The notes under the pieces are model-generated. The model was not told the DNA's origin. It did not search any database and saw only the letters and a list, made by a program, of their open reading frames with translations. Positions 53,706-60,775 of a DNA stretch of 64,000 bases are shown piece after piece. The translations under genes were made by a program, and so were the position numbers. Every line of letters begins with the position of its first letter. The stretch's first letter is position 1. This DNA is from an uncultured Oscillospiraceae bacterium (lineage in GTDB: Bacteria > Bacillota > Clostridia > Oscillospirales > Oscillospiraceae): assembly GCA_934567355.1 (NCBI GenBank), contig CAKTJC010000002.1, positions 1 to 64,000 on the forward strand, written 5' to 3'.

Positions 53706-54326
53706 ATGGATATGACCCTGGAATCCTGCCGCACCTTTGTGGAGGTGCTGGCATCCAATGCCCCCGCCCCCGGCGGCGGCGGCGCTGCCGCTCTGGTTGG
53801 TGCCATCGGCACCGCACTGGGCAATATGGTCGGCTCTCTCACCGTCGGCAAGAAGAAATACGCCGAGGTGGAGGCTGAAATTGTCGCCCTGAAGGCCACC
53901 TGCGACGACCTGCAAAAGCAGCTTCTCGACCAGGTAGAGGCCGACGACAATGGCTTTGTGCCCCTGGCCAAGGCCTACGGCATCCCCAAGGACGACCCCA
54001 ACCGGGACGCCGTTCTGGAAGAAGCCACCGTCACCGCCTGTGCCGTGCCCATGCACATCATGGAGCTGTGCTGCCAGGCCATCGATGCCATTGAGGTGTT
54101 TGCCGCCAAGGGCAGCCGTCTGGCTGTTTCCGATGCCGGCTGCGGCGCTGTCTGCTGTAAGGCTGCGCTCCAGGCTGCTTCCCTGAACGTGTTCATCAAC
54201 ACCAAGAGCCTGAAAAACCGGGACACCGCCGGTGCGCTGAACGCCAAGGCAAACAATATGCTGGATACCTACTGCGCCAAGGCAGATGCCATCTACGCTA
54301 TGGTGCGTGCCAATTTCAATCAGTAA
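53706..54326 (+). CDS. fchA: Methenyl-tetrahydrofolate cyclohydrolase (FchA, cyclodeaminase/cyclohydrolase family)
   Basis: 206 aa from ATG 53706 (AAAGGAG upstream). It belongs to the formiminotransferase-cyclodeaminase C-domain family: SCRTFVEVLASNAPAPGGGGAAALVGAIGTALGNMVGSLT-type start (core APAPGGGGAAALVGAIGTAL), all-helical remainder. In acetogens and purine fermenters FchA converts 10-formyl-THF to methenyl-THF. The gene lies between fhs and folD, and FolD lacks cyclohydrolase residues, which supports this activity. Confidence 0.93.
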   Translation: MDMTLESCRTFVEVLASNAPAPGGGGAAALVGAIGTALGNMVGSLTVGKKKYAEVEAEIVALKATCDDLQKQLLDQVEADDNGFVPLAKAYGIPKDDPNRDAVLEEATVTACAVPMHIMELCCQAIDAIEVFAAKGSRLAVSDAGCGAVCCKAALQAASLNVFINTKSLKNRDTAGALNAKANNMLDTYCAKADAIYAMVRANFNQ

Positions 54327-54347
54327 TTTTTTAGGAGGAAAAATCCA

Positions 54348-55223
54348 ATGGCCAAACTGCTGCTGGGCAAGGAAGTTACCGATGCCCTGAATGCCAATCT
54401 GCAAACCCGTACCGCTGCCCTGCGGGAAAAGGGCGTTGTCCCCACCCTGGGCATCATCCGTGTGGGTGAGAACCCCTCTGACCTGAGCTACGAGAAGGGC
54501 GCTACCAAGCGTGCCGAGCTGGTGGGCGTTGCCGTGAAGAACTTCGTCCTGCCCGAGGATGCCACCAAGGAGCAGGTGCTCGCCGTGATTGATGAGGTGA
54601 ATGCCGATGCTGCCATTCATGGCGTGCTCATGTTCCGTCCCCTGCCCAAGCACCTGAAGGCCGACCAGAACGAAATCTGCAACCGGCTGGATCCCAAGAA
54701 GGACGTGGACTGCATGACCCATATGTCCAACGCCGGTGTGTTCGAGGGTCTGGGCCTGGGCTATGCCCCCTGCACCCCCGCTGCCTGCATGGAGATTCTG
54801 GACTTCTACGGCATCGACTGCAAGGGCAAGAACGCCGTGGTCATTGGCCGCTCCCTGGTGGTGGGCAAGCCCGCAGCCATGATGCTCATGGGCAAGAATG
54901 CCACCGTTACCGTGTGCCACACCAAGACCGTGAACACCGCCGAAATCTGCCGCAATGCCGACATCATTGTGTCCGCTGCCGGTGTGCTGAACTCCCTGAC
55001 CAAGGACTATGTCCGCCCCGGTCAGGTGGTGATTGACGTTTCCATCAACTGGGATGCCAACAAGCCCAATGCCAAGGGCGGCCTGGGCGGCATTGCCGGT
55101 GATGCCAAGTTCGACGAGGTGGAGCCCATTGTGGATGCCATCACCCCCGTTCCCGGCGGTGTGGGCAGCGTCACCACCTCCGTGCTGATGAAGCACGTGG
55201 TGGAGGCCGCCGAGAAAATCTGA
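54348..55223 (+). CDS. folD: Methylene-THF dehydrogenase FolD, probably without cyclohydrolase activity
   Basis: 291 aa, TAGGAGG upstream. Dehydrogenase motifs are intact: VVIGRSLVVGKPAAMMLM (near 163-180), CHTKT, VSAAG, VIDVSINWD, and GDAKFDEVEP near the end with PVPGGVGSVTTSVLMKHVV. In the usual bifunctional enzyme the cyclohydrolase site uses Tyr-xxx-Lys, Gln and Asp. Here Y48 is followed at +4 by A52 instead of Lys (SYEKGATKR), and the QLPLP Gln is F96 (MFRPLP); the Asp (KKDVD) remains. It should reduce methenyl- to methylene-THF or run the reverse. Cyclohydrolysis is likely left to FchA. Confidence 0.93.
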   Translation: MAKLLLGKEVTDALNANLQTRTAALREKGVVPTLGIIRVGENPSDLSYEKGATKRAELVGVAVKNFVLPEDATKEQVLAVIDEVNADAAIHGVLMFRPLPKHLKADQNEICNRLDPKKDVDCMTHMSNAGVFEGLGLGYAPCTPAACMEILDFYGIDCKGKNAVVIGRSLVVGKPAAMMLMGKNATVTVCHTKTVNTAEICRNADIIVSAAGVLNSLTKDYVRPGQVVIDVSINWDANKPNAKGGLGGIAGDAKFDEVEPIVDAITPVPGGVGSVTTSVLMKHVVEAAEKI

Positions 55224-55245
55224 ATTCCATAGCAAAGCAGCTTCA

Positions 55246-55283
55246 CGGGGTTGTCTCACAGACGTGAGGCAGCCCCGATTTTT
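55246..55283 (+). terminator. Terminator of fchA-folD
   Basis: CGGGG-TG-CTCAC pairs with GTGAG-CA-CCCCG around AGAC, followed by ATTTTT. Confidence 0.85.
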
Positions 55284-55345
55284 CCAAAAATCCAGTGTAT
55301 ACTCCATTTAATCCGTTCATTTCTTCCTAATTCCGAGGTGTTTTT

Positions 55346-56689
55346 ATGAAAAAACTGAACAATCTATCTGAGAGTGACTTTCTAAAGCTGCTCTTCGGCT
55401 TCTTCACCCTTGCCTTTTTGGTGGCTGCTCCCATGATGCCGGACCGGAGCAATATGCTTTCCGGCCTTTGGCAGATTGTCAGCCAGCCCAGCAAAATCTC
55501 CACCAACTATTTTGCCGTAGGCGGCTATGCGGCCACCTTCCTGAACATGGGGCTTGTGGCCCTGTTCTGTTTGGCACTGTATGTGCTCTTCGGGGCCGTG
55601 GCCAACAATGTATCCACCCTGGCCTTCCTGCTGACCCTGGGCTTTACCTCCTGGGGCATAAATGTGCTGAACATGTGGCCCAGCGTTCTGGGCGTGGTGC
55701 TTTACAGCCTGGTAAAGCGGGAGAAGTGCAGCGCCAACGTCAATGCCATGCTGTTCTCCACCGGCATTGCTCCCCTGATTACCGAGCTGATGGTGCGCTA
55801 TCCCTACGCCGAAGCTGTGGGCTTCCGGGTCTCCGGGGTGGCTCTGGCCATCTTTGTGGGGCTGGCCATCGGCTTCTTCCTCCCCGCCGGTCTGGCCCAT
55901 GCCCCCAAGGTGCACAAGGGATATGACCTGTACAACGCCGCCGTGCCTGTGGGCATGACTGCCTTCTTCCTCCAGGCCGTGCTGTATAAGTCCATGGGCG
56001 TGGCCCTGCCCGCCGCACCTGCCGCCGAAACCCTGACGGTTGCCTCCCGGGCTACGACAAACACCTTCTGCCTGATTGTGTTCGGCGTGCTGGTGCTCAT
56101 TGCCTTGGCCATGGGCTGCACCCCCAAGGACTACTGGGCACTGATGATGGACAAGTCCGAGGCCGCCAGCTTCTCCGCCACCTATGGCAAGGCAGCCTTC
56201 CTGATGAATGTAGGCGTATACGGTCTGTTCATTCTGGGCTACTACAACCTCATCGGCGGCACCTTCAACGGCGTGACCTTCGGCATCCTGTTCTGTATGC
56301 TGGCCTGCTGCAACTCCGGCTCCCATCCTGTCAGCGTGCTGCCCATTATGCTGGGCTATGCCGCCGCCTCCTGGATTTACCAGGCTCTGTCCGGCGTGGC
56401 CGGAGGCACCTTCTCCGGCACCATCAACGCCCAGGCCATTATGGTTGGCCTGTGCTACGCCAACGGCCTGAGCCCCATCTCCCGGAAGTACGGCTGGGAG
56501 TATGCCTTCCTGGCAGCCATGATGCACTATACCCTGGTTACCTCCGTTCCCCTGCTCCATGGCGGCTACTGCCTGTATAACGGCGGCTTCACCGCTGCCT
56601 TTGTGTGCCTGCTCCTGATCCCCATTCTGGAGCGCTTTACCAAGACCAAATCCCAGCTTCTGGCTGAGAAAGCCGACGCGGCAAAGTAA
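55346..56689 (+). CDS. DUF1576 multi-spanning membrane protein
   Basis: 447 aa with about 10-12 membrane segments. The sequence QIVSQPSKISTNYFAVGGYAATFLNMGL, then LGFTSWGINVLNMWPSVLGV and FSTGIAPLITELMVRYP, is characteristic of DUF1576. Later ILFCMLACCNSGSHPVSVLPIMLGY and GLSPISRKYGWEYAFLAAMMHY. Function is unknown; the fold suggests a transporter. It is not part of the fchA-folD transcript (terminator between them), but no strong promoter is obvious. ATG preceded by GAGGTG. Confidence 0.85.
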   Translation: MKKLNNLSESDFLKLLFGFFTLAFLVAAPMMPDRSNMLSGLWQIVSQPSKISTNYFAVGGYAATFLNMGLVALFCLALYVLFGAVANNVSTLAFLLTLGFTSWGINVLNMWPSVLGVVLYSLVKREKCSANVNAMLFSTGIAPLITELMVRYPYAEAVGFRVSGVALAIFVGLAIGFFLPAGLAHAPKVHKGYDLYNAAVPVGMTAFFLQAVLYKSMGVALPAAPAAETLTVASRATTNTFCLIVFGVLVLIALAMGCTPKDYWALMMDKSEAASFSATYGKAAFLMNVGVYGLFILGYYNLIGGTFNGVTFGILFCMLACCNSGSHPVSVLPIMLGYAAASWIYQALSGVAGGTFSGTINAQAIMVGLCYANGLSPISRKYGWEYAFLAAMMHYTLVTSVPLLHGGYCLYNGGFTAAFVCLLLIPILERFTKTKSQLLAEKADAAK

Positions 56690-56795
56690 AAGTTTTCCCC
56701 CATTTCACCGGCAGTGTGATGTGACCCTGCCGGGGGATGGGCAGTATGTGTTTGCCTGGAGCTGGGGCTGAGAGAAGCGCTGCTGAATAGGTATT

Positions 56796-56831
56796 GATCT
56801 CCGAAGCTTTTTTGCTTCGGGGATCTTTTTT
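56796..56831 (+). terminator. Terminator after the DUF1576 gene
   Basis: GATCtCCGAAGC/GCTTCGGgGATC with loop TTTTTT, then TTTTTT. It is about 100 bp after the stop. Confidence 0.88.
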
Positions 56832-56851
56832 GCCTGAAACAACAAAAATTC

Positions 56852-56880
56852 TTGACAATTTTACCTGGTCATTATACAAT
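56852..56880 (+). promoter_or_regulatory. Promoter of the TetR-type regulator
   Basis: TTGACA (56852-56857), a 17-bp spacer, TACAAT (56875-56880). The imperfect palindrome GGTCA-N9-TGGCC across the -10 region could be its own operator. Confidence 0.7.
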
Positions 56881-56914
56881 TGGCCCATAAATCAATTTCG
56901 TGAGAGGGAAAAAT

Positions 56915-57598
56915 ATGCCAAGAAGATATGATAGTCGGGGTGCCAAACGTCGGATTTTAACGACCTGTGTGCGGCTTTTCCTGGAAAAGGGCTACACGGA
57001 AACCAAGGTCGCCGAGATCCTCAAGGGGGCGGATGTTTCAGCCAGTTCGTTCCAGAATGTTTTTCACACGAAGGATGGTGTGCTGGCAGAGCTGGTGGAG
57101 ATGATGTTCAGCGGTCAGTTCGGGGCGGTGCGGCAGCTTATACCGGACGCGCCGTCCCCGGAATACATCTATGCGGTGGAAACGGCCGTGCAGTTGGCAC
57201 TGACGGAAATGAACGAGAATCTGCGCGATATTTATGTGGAGGCCTATACCTACCCGGCCACGGCGGAGCTCATTCACCGCAGCACGGCGAAGGAGCTTCA
57301 GGCTGCTTTTGCAAGCCGCCTGCCGGACTTTTCTGAGGGCGACTTCTACGAAATCGAGTTGGGCACAGCGGGCATAATGCGCGGCTTTATGGTGCGCAGA
57401 TGTGACCAGTATTTCACCCTGGAAAAAAAGATCAATCGATTCCTGGATATGAGCCTGAGTATCTTCCGCATTCCTCTGGAGGAGCGGGAGCAGATCATCG
57501 CCTATGTGGCGCAGGTGAATGTGTGCGAGGCTGCAGAACAGGTGATGCAGGCACTGTTTACCTCACTGTCCATGCAGTTTGAGCTGGATAAAAAGTAA
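56915..57598 (+). CDS. TetR/AcrR family transcriptional regulator
   Basis: 227 aa from ATG 56915 (GAGGG upstream; a GTG at 56900 is an alternative). N-terminal TetR DNA-binding domain: AKRRILTTCVRLFLEKGYTETKVAEILKGADVSASSFQNVFHTKDGVLAEL, with the recognition helix at SASSFQNVFHTK. The C-terminal ~160 residues form a ligand domain without a named family. No obvious target gene is adjacent except itself and, 230 bp upstream, the DUF1576 membrane protein. Ligand unknown. Confidence 0.88.
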   Translation: MPRRYDSRGAKRRILTTCVRLFLEKGYTETKVAEILKGADVSASSFQNVFHTKDGVLAELVEMMFSGQFGAVRQLIPDAPSPEYIYAVETAVQLALTEMNENLRDIYVEAYTYPATAELIHRSTAKELQAAFASRLPDFSEGDFYEIELGTAGIMRGFMVRRCDQYFTLEKKINRFLDMSLSIFRIPLEEREQIIAYVAQVNVCEAAEQVMQALFTSLSMQFELDKK

Positions 57599-58118
57599 TA
57601 CACGCTGTGCCTCATTGAACGGTATCCGGACTAAAGTCAGCCCCCTTGGATTCCCACCAGGGGGCTGCAGAGCGTCAGCGAGACTGATGAGGAGTGGCGA
57701 CAGGTAAAATGTAGAAACGGTTGGGTGAATGGAATGCACTGCCGGTTTCTTCGTAGGGGACGATGCCCACATCGTCCCGTGCGGGGGTGAGTTTTTTCCA
57801 TGGGTGGGTTAAATGGGGAAACGTTATGTTTTCATCCCATTTCCCTGTTCTGTTCAACGTATCAGGTCGGTTCCGTAAGGCTGCGGGACGATGTGGGCAT
57901 CGGCCCCTACATTCGCGTCGGACTGCGTTCCGTTCAACGTATTGCTGCACCTTATCAGTCAGCTCTTCGGGCTGCCAGCTTCTCCTGGGGACGCGAATTC
58001 GCCCCGGTTTCCCCCAATGATATTTTGCCCACTGTAACCTGACCCCTCCAGCGCACTTGATATGATGACCTGTCTGCCTCCCCTTTCAGGGGGAGGCTTT
58101 TCTTTTTGCCTTCCACAT
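57599..58118. repeat. Inverted-repeat element and hairpins, noncoding
   Basis: CGTAGGGGACGATGCCCACA (57753 on) is mirrored by the complement of TGTGGGCATCGGCCCCTACA (57891-57911). The similarity between the arms extends outward (near 57719 and 57938). The 130-bp centre has a smaller AAATGGG/CCCATTT hairpin. A second hairpin at 58076-58097 (GCCTCCCC/GGGGGAGGC plus T-rich tail) looks like a terminator. Short open frames here are not credible genes. Confidence 0.6.
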
Positions 58119-59276
58119 CTGCAGAACACGCCAATTGCATGAGTAAACAAATTAAGAACAAATAATCCCCTCTTTTCACATTCACCTTTTTCTGGTACAC
58201 TAGAAGGGAAAGGGGGCAGAAGTAAATGCAGGAGTTGTTGGAATGGTTGGAGTATTTGGAGGATGGGCGTCAGCAGAGCAAGGTGCGGTATTCCCTCCCA
58301 CGACACAATTGGACGTGTCATGGGGATGATTGCGCCTGAAGTGATTCAGCAATTATATGCAAAATGGCAGGAGTGCCTGGATCGAAATGAAGGCGAAGTG
58401 TTGAAGAAAATCATCTGTATCGATGGGGAAACCATTCGTGGAAATAAAAGGAATGGGGAAAAACCGGCACATATTGTGTCAGCGTGGAGTAAGGAAGACG
58501 GGTACTGCCTTGGTCAAAAAGCAGTAGAAAAAAAGAGCAACGAAATAACAGCCATCCCGGAGCTGCTGGATAAGATACAGGTCAAAGGGCAGGTCATAAC
58601 CATCGACGCAATGAGGACTCAAACCGCTATTGCGGAGAAAATCAGAGGCAAGCGCGCAGATTATGTGCTGGGCTTGAAAGGGAACCAGGGTTCACTGTAC
58701 GAAAGTGTGCGGGAATACTTCTTTGATGCGGGATTTCTGAGAAGGATTAAAGAGAAAGGTTCCTACAAAAAGACATCTGAAAAGGCTCACAGTCAATTGG
58801 AAATAAGAGAATACTATCAAACGGAAGACATTAAATGGTTGGAGCAGAGGGGCGCATGGAAAGGGTTAAAAAGTATCATAATGGAACGTAAGACGCTCAT
58901 AAAGGGGAAAACAGAGCGGGTAGAGTATCGCTACTATATTAGCAGCCTGAAGGAAGATATAGAATTAGCTAGTCGGGCGATCCGAGGTCACTGGAGCGTG
59001 GAAAGTATGCACTGGCACCTGGATGTTACCTTCCGCGAGGATGCAAACATGACGATTGACAAAACGGCTGCGCAAAACCTGAACATCATTCGGAAATGGT
59101 GCCTGAGCATTCTGAAAGTTACAGAATTGTCAAAGCAGAAATTATCCATGAAGAAAAAACGCTTTGCAATCAGCCTGCGTCCCACTATGCTCCTTGACGT
59201 GGTTCTCAATGCTTAAAATTTTAGTTGATTCGAAAAAGTGTGGATGGGTTCATTCATGCAATCGGCGTGCCTGCAG
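58119..59276 (+). mobile_element. Decayed ISAs1-type insertion sequence
   Basis: The ends are inverted repeats of about 30 bp: CTGCAGAACACGCCAATTGC ATGAGTAAAC at the left (58119-58148, spacing added for reading) and the complement of 59248-59276 at the right, differing at few positions. Length 1158 bp, shorter than an intact member because the transposase has an internal deletion. I see no clear target-site duplication. Confidence 0.8.
58226..59216 (+). pseudogene. ISAs1 family transposase with internal deletion and frameshift
   Basis: The normal N-terminus is present from ATG 58226 (MQELLEWLEYLEDGRQQSKV). At about 58295 the sequence jumps to GIPSHDTIGRVMGMI, which in the family lies ~60 residues further on and is in another frame. 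The first frame stops at 58338-58340; the second is open from 58263 to 59216 (317 codons). The DDE residues are still there (CIDGETIRGN, TIDAMRTQ, HWSVESMHWHLD). CGGTAT at the join could be coded both in KVRY and in NGIP, suggesting deletion between short direct repeats. Inactive unless the shortened frame functions. Confidence 0.82.
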
Positions 59277-59287
59277 AAAGATTTTGC

Positions 59288-59316
59288 TTGAAAAAAGGCA
59301 AGAAAAATGGTATTAT
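59288..59316 (+). promoter_or_regulatory. Promoter of miaB-mutS
   Basis: TTGAAA (59288-59293), a 17-bp spacer, TATTAT (59311-59316). It begins 12 bp outside the right end of the insertion sequence. Confidence 0.7.
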
Positions 59317-59351
59317 CTAAAGTTGAGAAGTTATCTTTCAGGAGAATTGCC

Positions 59352-60758
59352 ATGAATACAAAAACCACTGTTATCTCCCAGGAGCAGCTGGACAGTCAGT
59401 TTGGATACTGCGACAGGATCGCGTCCTTTTGGGCGCAGCGGGGCATAACCCCCGTGGCCTATGTGGAAACCTACGGCTGCCAGCAGAACGAGGCCGACTC
59501 CGAAAAGCTCCGGGGCTACCTCAGCCAGTGCGGCTATGCCATTGGCACAACCGCCGAGGGGGCGGATGTGGTGGTGATGAACACCTGCGCCATCCGGGAG
59601 CACGCCGAGCAGCGGGTGTTCGGCAATCTGGGGGCGCTGACCCACACCAAGCGCCGCCACCCCGGCCAAAAGATTTTCCTTTGCGGCTGTATGGCAGGCG
59701 AGGAGAAGGTGTCCGGGCGTATCAAGGAGAGCTATCCCCATGTGGACGGCGTGTTTTCCACCCATCACCTGTGGCAGTTCCCTGAAATTCTATACGGCGT
59801 GCTGACAACGAAAAAGCGGGCGTTTTACATCCAGGATGAGCCTGGCTCCATTGCTGAGGGCATTCCCCAGGTGCGGGACTCCGGCCTCAAGGCCTGGGTA
59901 TCCATCATGTACGGCTGCAACAATTTCTGCACCTACTGCATCGTGCCCTATGTCCGGGGGCGGGAGCGCAGCCGCCAGCCGGAGTGCATTTTGCAGGAGT
60001 GCCGCCAGCTGATTGAAAACGGTGCCAAGGAGATTACCCTTTTGGGGCAGAATGTCAATTCCTATGGCAAGGATTTGGGCATCGGCGTGGACTTTGCCGA
60101 CCTGCTGGCGCAGATTGCCCAGCTGCCCGGCGACTTTTTGGTGCGCTTTATGACCAGCCACCCCCGGGATGCATCCCAAAAGCTGTTTGACACCATGGCG
60201 CAGTATCCCAAGATTGCAAAGCAGCTGCACCTGCCCTTCCAGTCCGGTTCCAGCCGGGTGCTGAAAGCCATGAACCGCCACTATGACCGGGAAACCTATC
60301 TGGAAAAGGTCAATTACGCCAAGTCCGTCATGCCGGAATTGGTGCTGACCAGCGATGTGATTGTGGGCTTCCCCGGCGAGACCGAGGAGGAATTTGAAGA
60401 AACCGTGTCCCTCATCCAGCAGGTGCATTATGACAGCCTGTTTACCTTCATTTTCTCTCCCAGAGCCGGTACCCCTGCCGCCGGCATGGACGACCCCACC
60501 CCCAAGGCAGAAAAGAACCGCCGGTTTGATAAGCTGTGCGCCGTGCAGAACGCCATTTCCGAAGAAATCCATCGTTCCTATATCGGAAAAACGCTGCGCT
60601 GCCTGGTGGATGGCCGGGATGGCGAGAACCTCACCGCCCGCACCGAGGGTGGCCGACTGGTGCGCTTTGCCGGGGCGGACAGCCTGATTGGCTCCTTCTG
60701 TCCCATTGAAATCACCGGCGCGACCACCTGGAGCCTGACGGGCAGACTGGCGGAGTAA
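59352..60758 (+). CDS. miaB: tRNA-2-methylthio-N6-dimethylallyladenosine synthase
   Basis: 468 aa from ATG 59352 (AGGAG upstream). It adds a methylthio group to i6A37 of tRNAs reading UNN codons. MTTase N-terminal domain with Cys in YVETYGCQQNEADSEK, NTCAIREHA and LCGCMA. Radical SAM core with YGCNNFCTYCIVPYVRGRE (CxxxCxxC, near 186-200). C-terminal TRAM domain. The miaB-mutS order is common in clostridia; mutS starts 17 bp downstream. Confidence 0.95.
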   Translation: MNTKTTVISQEQLDSQFGYCDRIASFWAQRGITPVAYVETYGCQQNEADSEKLRGYLSQCGYAIGTTAEGADVVVMNTCAIREHAEQRVFGNLGALTHTKRRHPGQKIFLCGCMAGEEKVSGRIKESYPHVDGVFSTHHLWQFPEILYGVLTTKKRAFYIQDEPGSIAEGIPQVRDSGLKAWVSIMYGCNNFCTYCIVPYVRGRERSRQPECILQECRQLIENGAKEITLLGQNVNSYGKDLGIGVDFADLLAQIAQLPGDFLVRFMTSHPRDASQKLFDTMAQYPKIAKQLHLPFQSGSSRVLKAMNRHYDRETYLEKVNYAKSVMPELVLTSDVIVGFPGETEEEFEETVSLIQQVHYDSLFTFIFSPRAGTPAAGMDDPTPKAEKNRRFDKLCAVQNAISEEIHRSYIGKTLRCLVDGRDGENLTARTEGGRLVRFAGADSLIGSFCPIEITGATTWSLTGRLAE

Positions 60759-60775
60759 TTCCGAAGGAGAGAATC

